Assembly: GCA_020002185.1 (NCBI GenBank)
Contig: CM034532.1
Location: forward strand, 51,382,702-51,446,701
Length of the DNA stretch: 64,000 nt
From: Paraescarpia echinospica
Lineage: Eukaryota > Annelida > Polychaeta > Sabellida > Siboglinidae
Direction: 5' to 3'
The first letter of the stretch is position 1, and every line of letters begins with the position of its first letter. Made by a program: the position numbers and the translations under genes. This document shows positions 53,226-64,000 of the stretch, piece after piece. Under the pieces are notes generated by a model, which saw nothing but the letters and a program-made list of their open reading frames with translations, was not told the origin of the DNA and searched no databases.

Positions 53226-54465
53226 AGAGAATATAAACCAAAACTTAGCGATCAAATAATATAGTATGTTGTTACATTAATCTTCACATATCAGATGAAG
53301 ATATTAACCAGAACTATAGTGGTCTGAGTTACGGTAGCATACCAGATAACGTTAAGGATCAACATCTCTAATGCGTAATCAGTTTTGAACAATAGCGTTA
53401 CCCTAACTCAACTGTTGACTTACGGTGAGCTTATATCATAATATATCTAGTTCTCTCCCGCGATTGAACACGTTTCGCGAGACATCATCTACTTGACATG
53501 TTACTCTGACCCATCCGTTTGTTGTTTTTATATTTACAAAGCAGTGCGTAAACACAAATATATATATATATATATATATATTATATCGTACTACTAGAGC
53601 CCAACACTACGCGATTTACAATGTATCTAAGTTGGAAGATGTGTTTTTAGCCGTCAGTTAACGACTAATGCGTAGAGGTGTGACAGGATTTGGTTATTGT
53701 TTCAACATTGGAGAGGTTTCGTTAATGCACTGAAGGCTGTTTTTTTTATAGAAAGTAATGTTTGTTCAATGTTGTCTAACATAATACCATGCCCTATCCC
53801 ACTGCCGTATCATATTATCATATGAAAGCTGATGGTAGCGATGGGTATGAAAGGAAACCGCCGTTGTTTACCTTGCATCCCGTCGTTCTCGATGTGTACC
53901 TACCTTCATGCCTGAACTGTTTCGCTGACTTACTGAAGTGGTTCATCAATTGGTGGCCACGAGTGTATGTATGTGGTGACAGCTGCCGTTCCATGGTAGA
54001 TTCTACGTACACCGGCTAATTTTTCGGCTTTTTGTGCGGAGGTCTGGTGTCGATTTTTGGCAGTTTTTCAGTTTTATGTTCTTCCGTTTTCTTAGGCGCA
54101 GACAGGTTCAATCTATCGCGCTCTGTCGGGTAGTCGAGCTTCGCGAGGCGCAGGGGAGGTTTTGTGAGAGCATCCTGATGACAAATCACTACTGCACTAG
54201 CCTTACTAAGCGCAAAGGATACATTGAGACATATAAGAAACGCATAATCACTTTATTTTACGAAATGCGATCAGTTATCTAGTAACAGAAGAATGTCACT
54301 TAATGCTACACGTTGAGGAAAGCTGTTTGTACTATACCTATTATTTAAAGAAAGCATAGCAATGTGTTATCAGTGTTTCTTGAAATTACCACATCATGTC
54401 ATATAACATGGAACCAAAACGTAAAACCATTTAAACATAGGTTTTGTTGTGTTATTGTTAGTTGT
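53226..54465. other. Intergenic, no gene recognised
   Basis: A (TA)n tract lies at 53555-53582. ORFs at 53789-54019 and 54034-54282 (plus) show no family features. Confidence 0.4.
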
Positions 54466-54545
54466 GACTCGGCGGTGAGAGACGTGGCTCAGAGGTTTAA
54501 GCGCCGAATGGTGAATCGTGAGGACAGGGTTTCGTTGGACCCTTC
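54466..54545 (+). repeat. tRNA-like SINE head 1
   Basis: Contains a pol III A-box-like cgtggctcagaggtttaagc and, about 35 nt on, gtgaggacagggtttcg, a degenerate B box. It shares several blocks with the inverted sequence at 54755-54824. Confidence 0.4.
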
Positions 54546-54754
54546 TTTCTTCGTGTACAGGGTGTATAGTACATTTCCCACTTTGCGGCATTATCGCATT
54601 GTGTTAGAGCTGATAAGTCAACGCCATGCTAGACAGTTAGTGGAATTGTTTTACGTTCCTGGCGCAGACACCAGGTAGAAGGGTCCAACGACGTATGTTC
54701 AGAAAGACTCATTACATGAACGGGAGCAACACTGCCCATTGTTTGCAGGCAATA

Positions 54755-54824
54755 GGTTGATTCGAACGCCAGTCCTCACGTTTCGATTAATAGTTCGGCT
54801 TTCTAAACTACAAGCCACCGAGTC
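54755..54824 (-). repeat. tRNA-like SINE head 2 (inverted)
   Basis: The minus strand reads gactcggtggcttgtagttt (A-box-like TGGCTTGTAGTTTAGAAAGCC) and ggactggcgttcgaatc (good B box, GTTCGAATC). Spacing fits a tRNA with a longer variable arm. No complete acceptor stem was seen, so it is read as a SINE head or tRNA pseudogene rather than a tRNA gene. Confidence 0.45.
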
Positions 54825-54829
54825 TACGC

Positions 54830-54881
54830 ACACGCGCACAAACACGTGCACGCACGAACGCATACACACGAACGCACGCAC

Positions 54882-54912
<31 letters not shown>

Positions 54913-54945
54913 TGCACATAAGCACATACACGCACGACCGCACGC
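54830..54945. repeat. CA/CG-rich simple repeat
   Basis: Mixed acgcacac and (CA)n repeats. Confidence 0.9.
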
Positions 54946-54963
54946 AGTATTCTGCATGCCGTT

Positions 54964-55320
54964 TCAGTGCAACTGGAAGCTTAGCCAAAGGCGACAAAAC
55001 AAATGCCATCCATCATCTCCCCAGTTGATTGCAAGATTGTCTAATGCTTGAAAAGCGAAACCATGCCAAACCTTTGACGACACGACTGAATCGAGTGTTG
55101 TTGAGCTGCAAATGGCAGAGAGTTTGTCATCGTGGAAGTACGTCAGCATCTGACACGTCCTCATGACATCATGGGAGCGTTTGCGCTGCGATTCGCTTGG
55201 AGGGCGCGGAGGTGCAGTAATTGGGGGAAGATGTTGGGGGAGGGACTGGGAGAGGCAGCCTGAACTCGCTCGAAGTTGTCTGCTGTTGATTCTGCTATTC
55301 ATACGTCGTCTGTCGCTCAT
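54964..55320 (-). CDS. Uncharacterised ORF, 118 codons
   Basis: Minus-strand ORF beginning MSDRRRMNSRINSRQLRASS, with a proline-rich part (PPITAPPRPPSESQRKRS) and a C-terminal part with VWHGFAFQALDNLAINWGDD. Composition is protein-like, but no family is recognised, no splice partners are visible and no transcription evidence exists. It could be a fragment of a transposon-encoded protein, being near a hAT-like element. Low confidence that it is a gene. Confidence 0.2.
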   Translation of the reverse strand: MSDRRRMNSRINSRQLRASSGCLSQSLPQHLPPITAPPRPPSESQRKRSHDVMRTCQMLTYFHDDKLSAICSSTTLDSVVSSKVWHGFAFQALDNLAINWGDDGWHLFCRLWLSFQLH

Positions 55321-55741
55321 TACTTGTTACGCTTGTCCCATCGCGTCTATCGTGCAAACGTCACAGTCGACTTGAACGACGCTGATCGTTCCTCTTAATG
55401 TTTTTGCCATCCGATCAGTTGCCTCAGACTTTCTTTAAAAAGCTTTATCTTAATAACAATAAGGCTCACGGTTGTTGAAAGTAATCACTGTACGAGCGAG
55501 CAAACGGATATGGTGGAAGGTCTACATTGTCACGGTCATGTGACCGGATATGATACGTACGCTGACTTTTTTTTTATATATGTTACGTAATATTTTATTT
55601 CGTATTTTCGACACATCGTAAATTGGCCAGAAACCAGTGACATTTTAATATAGGTTAATTAACGATCCGAAACGTATTTGAAGCGTAATTGTTATTTTAA
55701 ATGTATACTATTTAAGTGTACATGTTAGGAGGTTTACATTG

Positions 55742-56688
55742 CAGGTTTGTTGGCACGTCGCAAGCTCTCGAGTCGACTTAAGTATCGAGTCATTTCGCTA
55801 TCGAGTCAGAGTCGAGTCTCGAGTCATCTCTGAGAATTTTTAGTCGTGTCTCGAGTCACCTCTGAAAATATCGAGTCACGATTCAAGTCACCTCTCGGAA
55901 TTTCAAATCAAATCTCGACACTATTTTCAGTCACTCAATCGTATTCCTATGGGATACTTATAAGATATAACTGTTGCAATTATACAACGATGACTATGTT
56001 TACTTAGTGCAGATAAAATGTTTCGTATAAGAACCGTACACGTAGCATACTTGTCGATAACACTTTTGGCACAGCACTCATTTAGTATACACATGTATCC
56101 GTAAACGAAACGGTTGCGGCTAGATGCCCCCACAGTCACGTAGAGTTTAATTGATCGAAGATGTGGCGTCAATTGCAACAGCGTCACAGTACCGCGCGTA
56201 CACAAAATGGAATCATTATTAATATTATCTAACCCTAATATACCGCCAGAATAACAGTGTTTATGGGAACAACACCGTTGGTTTATATCACATCTTACCA
56301 AAGTTTAAAAAAAGGAACTTTAATTAAGGAAGTCTGTATATTTTTAGTAATTTCAAAATTGGTACCAACGTATTGATGTTATATATAGAACCCGTTACGT
56401 AAAGTTATTTCATTGGTTTGTGACAATTTCCAATAAACAGCAATCACGATATCACACAGTAGAGAGCAAATTATAGCTGCAGATTATTGACATTATATTC
56501 AAACCACGCTTTGCATGATTAATCGAGCAAATCACATATTATTGAATTATAGGCATGAGTCATGGGCTCGAGTCGAGTCCGAATTCCAGTCATTTCGCAG
56601 TCGAATCCGAGTTGAGTAGCAAATCGCTGAAATGTGCTACTCAATTCGGACTCGAGTCGAGCCCTTGCGACTCGAGTCAACAAGACTG
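55742..56688. mobile_element. Non-autonomous hAT-like element with 8-bp target duplication
   Basis: The left end caggtttgttggcacgtcgc and the inverted right end cagtcttgttgactcgagtc match over about 45 bp, starting with CAG as hAT termini do. The element is flanked by a perfect 8-bp direct repeat, TTACATTG, at 55734-55741 and 56689-56696, the length hAT transposases make. The subterminal regions are filled with gactcgag/ctcgagtc motifs in both orientations, including a 22-bp perfect inverted pair at 56568 and 56644. No transposase is encoded in the 947 bp. Confidence 0.9.
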
Positions 56689-56696
56689 TTACATTG

Positions 56697-58601
56697 TTAC
56701 GGTCACGATGGTAACCTTACCCGTAGTTAAAACTAACCTTCAAATTAAAAAAATTATAAAATTATTATGTTGATCACGTGTCAATGTGTACGGTTAATAT
56801 TACCGAGAATGTACCGCAGTAGCCAAAAATATGTCTTTGGTCCACCAAATCATCGGAATGACTTTAATAACAGTATAAATAGCTTGCTCAGATGGAGCTG
56901 GGTGTGAACATAGTTGATTTTCCTATGTGCTTGATAACATAAAAAAACTGTTTGTGTCAGAAAGGTGCTAAAACTGCGTGTTTTGGCATGTCCACGGCAC
57001 AGAAGGCATTATAAATTATTGTAATAATAATACTTATTAAGTCTTGAACTTATAGATACGTAACAAATCAATCAAAAAAGTTTGTACGTGTTCTACGTTA
57101 TCCGCATTGGGCAGTGCAAATCGTAATACTTCATGATAATTATGCTACTTCGCCGAAATAGTTAAGTAGTTGATACTACTAGTTCATAATCGCTATACGT
57201 CATTATAAATTTTAAATAATAAAAAACAATGTAGTCATTTCACTGTAACGAGTCGAAAGACGAACACACTATCACCATTTATGTTAAAATTTGTGATATA
57301 TTTTACATTGAGGATACACGCCATAGTCAAAACGTCCAAAAATTATAAATTTTATATTCTATGCTGTGTATGATTTGTAGATTATGTGCATAAACCGTAA
57401 ACTTGCACATCAGCAAGCGCCAGTATAGACAACTAGTATATCAACGAACAGCAAAGAACATTTATTAACGCATCAAAACAGTGCGCGTAAACATGCCGGA
57501 GAGCGAGACCAGTAACGTGACTCGGTGAGCCGCAATTCCACAGATCTACATATATGGATATGACGATAGACTGGCGAAGGGTGTGTATTCTACGTTATCC
57601 AAATACATCATTAGTTGAAAGCCACACCAACAGCAACATGTCTCTTGAGGCAATCCCCATTGATACACAATGTATGGCAAGGGCCCAGTATAACAACAAA
57701 ATAAAATGTTTAGCTTCCCTTATTAAAGAATAGGAGCTTTTGGAAACCGAGCAACTTTGACCATTTCTCATATTTCCACATCAGCAAAACAAACTCGAAT
57801 TTTGCTATGACACCTCTCTGGTGGTAAACAATGTGCACATTAATTATTGTTTTACATGCCGTGGCCTGTGGATCACTTTGCACTAGGTACCATTTTCATT
57901 TCTCATATGTTGATTTTAAGTCTATTCGGTTAGATTTAACAAGGCAAGGTGCAGATAACGTAGGACACATTGCAAAAATACGCAAACAACCATTATAGTT
58001 TGAATGGTTATTGCAGTAATCCATGGATAGATTGGATGGTAAGAATTATTGTTCCAAGAACCTCAACATATCTGCATTCGTAACAAAATACACTTTTTTT
58101 ATTATATTGTGTTCATATTTTTCCGTTTATAAATCGAACTGGGGACATTTTTGGTAGTAACAACCCTACATTAGTACATATCAATGTATTTAAAAATATA
58201 TGTTCTTCATTATATTTTAGTCCTTTTACTAAAATAGTCTTAATTACCGTCTAAGTATGTCTGATGTATCTCACCATATATACAACATTTATATGCAACA
58301 CTACGTTATCAAAAATTACATTGAAGTTCTTATAACGATCAAAATCTATAAGGAACGAAATTAATTTGCGTTAAACCGAGCCAGCGTAGTAATTAAACTT
58401 TACACAAGGCGGCGCCACTTGATCGCCCACACACCATAACGACATCTGCATGTCATTGTGTCTAAACACAGCGCCATATATGTCGGATATGTGGCTATAA
58501 AGTCATTAAAGTTAAATCAAATGGTTAGTTTTAGTAGCATAACACCAAAACAGTTACCTTTTATTCTCATTAAGTAATATGAGCAGTCGGTTTAATACAT
58601 A
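56697..58601. other. Intergenic, nothing recognised
   Basis: AT-rich sequence with no ORF of note, no repeat array and no recognisable element. Confidence 0.5.
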
Positions 58602-59085
58602 ATATATATATATAGTGAAACTGTTTATAATTGTCGGAATTGTCTACTTATAATCGAGGTTTATGTATGTATGCGGGTAGATTAACGTTTTCCTCTTAGA
58701 CGGCTTGAACCTCGAGTGCTAAACTTTCAGGGATTAATGAATAAGACGGACATTTTCAAAATACGTATGTTAAGATTCTCACTTTTTTCTGAGCTTGGTT
58801 TCCAAGGATTTAGGCGCACTAGAAGTTATCTTATTAATATTTTTATTAAATCAGTTGTTCAGAACGTAAAACGTAACGTGCGCGTAGTACGTTAAGCTTA
58901 ACTTAACAATCGCACGAACGACTCGCGCTCGTCGGGAAAAATGGCCCCTGCGGCATAGACTTGGCAACATGAAGTAGACGGTGACACAATATGCATATCT
59001 CTATCCTCATGCCAAAAATAACAATATTATTGGACAATTCTACTCTACCACGGTTAGGGCCTATCGATGGACGTGAACTTCGCAT
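58602..59085. repeat. Dispersed repeat, copy B
   Basis: Second copy of the repeat at 1424-1862, same orientation, with one extra stretch of about 50 bp. Common blocks are described for copy A. Confidence 0.7.
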
Positions 59086-60190
59086 TCACTCCAAAAAATA
59101 AAAACACACAAGAAGCGTTGCGCAGAACTGTCCGTCACGAGACCTGTTGCCTAGCAATATGTCCGTCGCACCATCAGAAATGGCTGCCGAACACGTAGAG
59201 CGTTCGGACGTTCCGGCTTACATTTGGTTGAAATTCTAGCCCCAAACGTTTTACTTTACAGCAAAAACATAAGGCAAACTTTTAAACTGCGTACGGGAAT
59301 GTTTGATCTAGCAAATGTCATGCCGCACTTGTAATGTACTTTTTACCTTAAGTTCTTACCTTAAGAACAGTCAATAATTGCCCAAGTTGAGCACTGAGAC
59401 CGTCTCAAGGTTAGTTTGCTGTAGTGGTATTCCATTTTCTATTGATGTTGCTGCTATTGTTGTTGCTGTTGGCGTTATTGTTATTGTTTTATCTTTATCT
59501 TGTCTTTTCCGGTTTGTCTAGTCTACTTAATTGTATTACTGTTATCAACTTTGTTGGCATTGCAAAGTTTGACGGAGATTTTTTAAAGTGACAACTCTAG
59601 GTGGGAATGTTTGATTTGTGAGATGTCATGCCACAATAATAATGTAATTCGCGTATATAACCGTTATCAACATTGACGTGACGTGACTTCCATCAAGCTT
59701 TGCCTTTGCCAAGCAACAGGTCATGTGACGGATATGTCAATTGTTATGTCATCACATGTCCGATTCGAATACGTCGTGAAACCGTTCGACATCATGTAGA
59801 GCGGCTCATACCCTACCAAGTTATCTCTTCTGGAGGGTTGGTTTGCTAGCAAATATACGCTATCAAATATCGTGTAAACACCAAAGCAGTAAGACACCCG
59901 GACGTCGCCGGGTGACCCTCTAGTACATCATCTAGTTCGTCCGATGGTTTCACAAAACCTAATATAATAATAGGTAGGTTTAAATTTCAATGAAATCATT
60001 CTAAAACGAGGCGAGCGAAAAAAACGAATTTGCAAAGGCAGTTTTTTGTATATGTTTCAATCAATGTATTTTTTATTAAAACACTCAATCTTTTCCTGAG
60101 TTCCGAATTAGGTACTCAAAAACATGAAAGTTAACGAAGATTTCAACAGCATGTAGATGAAGCAGCACGTCACAATTCTATCTCAACGAA
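59086..60190. other. Intergenic, nothing recognised
   Basis: Only a short perfect hairpin (cacccgg-acgtcg-ccgggtg, near 59896-59915) stands out. Confidence 0.45.
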
Positions 60191-60193
60191 ACG

Positions 60194-60540
<347 letters not shown>

Positions 60541-60820
60541 GGAATACATGAAGACCGGAAAACGGGAAGAAACGAAGACAGAGATCTGTATGCACAGCCA
60601 TGGTTTACATAAACGTTCACTCAGACAGGGGTGACCTTGTTGAAATTAAGAAGAATCGGGTTGTCCCGTGATTCCATTGTCGTTGTCACCATCATGAAGT
60701 CAGTATGTCGTCAAATTGAGACAGTGGTCGAGACAGCGGCGACGCAGTAGTTGGCAGGTGTAGAAGGTTACGACTCGAGGACACAACACAATGGCGACGT
60801 AACACTGGCGCAAGTAGCAG

Positions 60821-62060
60821 TCTACAAACACACAATATTAGACTATGACACTGGCGCAAGTAGCAGTCTACAAACACACAACTTTAGAGTATGACACTGG
60901 CGCAAGTAGCAGTCTACAAATACACAACATTAGAGTATGACACTGGCGCAAGTAACAATCTACAAACACACAACATTAGAATATGACACTGGCGCAAGTA
61001 GCGGTCTACAAACACACAACATTAGAGTATGACACTGGCGCAAGTAACAGCTACAAACACACAACATTAGAGTATGATACTGGCGCAAGTAACAGTCTAC
61101 AAACACACAACATTAGAGTATGACACTGGCGCAAGTAACAGTCTACAAACACACAACATTAGAGTATGACACTGGCGCAAGTAACAGCTACAAACACACA
61201 ACATTAGAGTATGACACTGGCGCAAGTAACAGTCTACAAACACACAACATTATAGTATGATACTGGCGCAAGTAACAGTCTACAAACACACAACATTAGA
61301 GTATGACACTGGCGCAAGTAACAGTCTACAAACACACAACATTAGAGTATGACACTGGCGCAAGTAACAGCTACAAACACACAACATTAGAGTATGATAC
61401 TGGCGCAAGTAACAGTCTACAAACACACAACATTAGAGTATGACACTGGCGCAAGTAACAGCCTACAAACACACAACATTAGAGTATGACACTGGCGCAA
61501 GTAACAGCTACAAACACACAACATTAGAGTATGACACTGGCGCAAGTAACAGTCTACAAACACACAACATTATAGTATGATACTGGCGCAAGTAACAGTC
61601 TACAAACACACAACATTAGAGTATGACACTGGCGCAAGTAACAGTCTACAAACACACAACATTAGAGTATGACACTGGCGCAAGTAACAGCTACAAACAC
61701 ACAACATTAGAGTATGATACTAGCGCAAGTAACAGTCTACAAACACACAACATTAGAGTATGACACTGGCGCAAGTAACAGTCTACAAACACACAACATT
61801 AGAGTATGACACTGGCGCAAGTAACAGCTACAAACACACAACATTAAAGTATGATACTGGCGCAAGTAACATTCTACAAACACACAACATTAGAGTATGA
61901 CACTGGCGCAAGTAACAGTCTACAAACACACAACATTAGAGTATGACACTGGCGCAAGTAGCAGTCTGCAAACACACAACATTACAGTATGACACTGGCG
62001 CAAGTAACAATCTATAAACACACAACATTAGAGTATGACAGTGGTGCAAGTAACAGTCTG
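60821..62060. repeat. 46-bp minisatellite, about 27 copies
   Basis: Unit tctacaaacacacaacatta followed by gagtatgacactggcgcaagtaacag. Variants (one-base deletion ctac for tctac; atac for acac; atag for agag) recur with a 7-unit period: the block starting near 61188 repeats at about 61508, 320 bp later. Confidence 0.96.
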
Positions 62061-62319
62061 GGCAGGAAGAAGCACTTTCTGAAGCTCCAATCGTTTTGGT
62101 ACATACTTCCTTTCTTTTCCCATCAATCCATTTTTTCTGAAAAGGAATGGGCATGCAAGCTGGTAGATGATGTTAGTTATCATTCTGGTGCTGATGTAAA
62201 CTGGAAATAGACATCCTACACGCAGATTTGCTAGCAGTTTGTTATACACTCCAATTATCACTCACAGCAGCATTATTCATTTATTCTAATTTTGAACATG
62301 TTACAGATAAACAGCTACA

Positions 62320-63430
62320 ATTCTAACCCAGTATCCCCGTGGTACCTCTGACCGACCTGTAAACTGGAATGAGACATGCATAGCACGTGAGTTGCGTGGG
62401 CAGTGATTCTATGCAGATTGTCAGAGTGTGGGCAGTGGGTCATATAACTTGTTAGGAAGGAGTGATCTCACCTGGCATTGCATCGTATGTGTCAATGGTA
62501 AACACAGTTCAGTAGTCTTCGATCTACATGGTCTTGACAGTCAACTACTCTTTATGGGATTGATGATTCTGTTTTTCCAGATAACTCTTCCAAGCCTCTG
62601 CACACATCATCCCCAACGCGAATTACGCGACATAACCATAATACTCACCGTCCCCTCCGCTTCATGCATGTTAACTTCAGATCAGTGGTTGGGAAAACTG
62701 CAGAATTGGATAACCTCATACAGAGCACTAAACCTGATATCACAATAGGAACTGAAACAAGGCTATAACCCGCAATCAAAACTTCAGACATATTTCCACA
62801 GAACTACGATGTCTTCCGGAAAGACAGAAATAGATATGGAGGTGGAGTTGCTATTGCTGTCACTGGAGAACTAGTTTGTTCTGAAGAACCTTCACTAACA
62901 AACATGGACTGTGAGATTATATGGACCAAAATAAAATAAAAGGCAGACGCAGCCTCCTGCTGTGTGCTTACTACAGACCCCATAATCCCATACTAGCGAT
63001 TAACCCTGTCTGATCAACTTTGCAAAGTCTGCGCACCTTGCATTTACATCCAAAAATGCTGTCATAGTAATAGGAGGTGTCTTTAACTTACCTGGCTGGG
63101 ACTGGGCCATTAAGACCCTCAAAAGATAAACCAGCTACCTCCGCCTACACAATGCCTTCATGGACACCATGCAAGACCTGAACATGGAACAGATGGTTCA
63201 AACCTTAACTCGTGAAATGAACTTTTCCTGACCATCTGCCCCAACCTCGTCACCAGAACAGAAGTAATACCGGGTTTGTCTAATCACAATGCTGTTTTCA
63301 TGGAATTGCATCACACACAGAAGGAGAAATTTCCAAGTCGGCCCATCCCTGAATACAGTAAAGCCAACTGGAACTCTATGAAGGCCTCAGCTCACCAACT
63401 TTCGATAAAGATCATCTCATCATATGACGA
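62320..63430 (+). mobile_element. LINE remnant: PHD-like finger and endonuclease
   Basis: Broken plus-strand frames read a decayed PHD-type finger (GSGSYNLLGRSDLTWHCIVC near 62430-62490), then NFRSVVGKTAELDNLIQ-like sequence near 62680. The endonuclease follows with IGTETRL and NYDVFRKDRNRYGGGVAIAV near 62790-62860, and GLSNHNAVFME near 63270. This is the PHD-endonuclease layout of one CR1/L2-type LINE group, distinct from the copies at 27.8 and 32.8 kb. The reverse transcriptase is absent; the remnant stops at the junction with another LINE near 63430. Confidence 0.85.
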
Positions 63431-63435
63431 TGATA

Positions 63436-64000
63436 GTTGTTGTTCTCCTCGTCGTTCCCTGTCTTCAGGGGTGAGGCTGACTTGGATACGTCGACATTTT
63501 CTTTCTCTTCCTCCTCATTGCACTTGCACTACTTTCTCTACCACCCTTCTCCTTTCTCCTCGGTCTTTTGTTATTTTCCTCCATTCCTGCCCAGTTCAAC
63601 CGACTTCTCACCAACTTCTTCTTGAAACTTTCTATCACACCAACATCCTCCCTCAGCTCTTCCACTCTTCGCTTATCTATTCTTGTTACCCGGTAATTCT
63701 CCTAACCCTGTTGTTTTCGTACACTTGTACCCTCTCCTGTTGTTTCTCTATCATTGCTATCTCTAGGCCATACAGGTAGGCTGGTGTCACATATGTACAT
63801 AGTACCTTTCCCTTGAGTTTTCGCGATATGTGCCTGTCTCCCATAACACCTTCTATTTTCCTCCACGCTTTCGCCCCTGCTTGTATTCTCCTGCGAATTT
63901 CTGTCTCTGAGGAGCCATCTCCACAAACTGCTCCGCGCAGGTATACAAAACTGCCTGTTTGTTTTAGTTTCTTCCCCTCCAAGTGTATTTCCATTTCTTT
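63436..64000 (-). mobile_element. LINE 3' remnant, runs off the right edge
   Basis: The minus strand from the window edge reads KKLKQTGSFVYLRGAVCGDG, RRRIQAGAKAWRKIEGVMGD and ISRKLKGKVLCTYVTPAYLY, then in a shifted frame MEELREDVGVIESFKKKLVR. This is the C-terminal end of a reverse transcriptase polyprotein. A likely 3' end with atcatcgtcat-type repeats abuts the plus-strand PHD LINE at 63420-63436, suggesting insertion into it. Upstream parts lie beyond the window. Confidence 0.85.

Noticed and set aside
54755..54824. Functional tRNA gene
   Set aside because: A- and B-box motifs are present but no closed acceptor stem or clear anticodon loop was found; better read as a SINE head.

Overview
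This 64-kb window is animal (metazoan) nuclear DNA. Its genes are split by GT-AG introns, non-coding sequence is AT-rich, and there are several LINE families, Tc1 and hAT DNA transposons, long minisatellites and (CA)n tracts. The gene types (a TRIC channel; a receptor tyrosine kinase with an EGF-like module and a mucin-like ectodomain) and PHD- or SGNH-bearing CR1-like LINEs fit an invertebrate such as a lancelet or a lophotrochozoan. The species is not identified.

Left part, 1-12.4 kb, minus strand. A signal-peptide exon (933-1022) starts a gene that continues past the left edge. A broken Tc1-like transposon (1917-3099) follows. Then comes a complete five-exon TMEM38/TRIC channel gene (3384-12230, 226 residues). 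It was assembled by matching splice sites and reading phases and by resemblance to vertebrate TRIC proteins. Its second intron carries about 3.2 kb of a 45-bp minisatellite. An imperfect palindrome with TGACGTCA-like motifs lies about 90 bp upstream of its ATG.

Middle part, 12.4-19.1 kb. No supportable gene; it holds a small MITE-like element, a 37-bp minisatellite and AT repeats.

Central gene, 19.2-49.8 kb, plus strand. One large receptor gene of 12 or 13 exons is the main discovery. It encodes a signal peptide, an approximately 1,640-residue Thr/Asn-rich mucin-like ectodomain in a single exon of about 4.9 kb, one EGF-like module, a transmembrane helix, and a tyrosine-kinase fold that looks catalytically dead (alpha-C Glu to Gln, HRD to HGE, DFG Asp absent). 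Phases agree at every junction and the CDS totals 6,438 nt (2,145 residues) in the preferred model. Its introns hold nested LINEs, a nearly full-length CR1-like element with an SGNH esterase ORF1, and an 8-kb array of about 220 copies of a 36-bp unit. That array begins exactly at the 5' splice site and repeats a GTGAGT donor-like sequence throughout. A later exon has its acceptor and first ~50 coding bases present three times in tandem, with only the last copy intact.

Right part, 49.8-64 kb. Mostly repeats: a LINE remnant, tRNA-like SINE heads, a non-autonomous hAT-like element with a perfect 8-bp target duplication, a second copy of a dispersed repeat also found near 1.4 kb, (AGCC)n/(CAGA)n tracts, a 46-bp minisatellite with a 7-unit higher-order period, and a PHD-endonuclease LINE interrupted by another LINE at the window edge. 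No confident protein-coding gene was found there.
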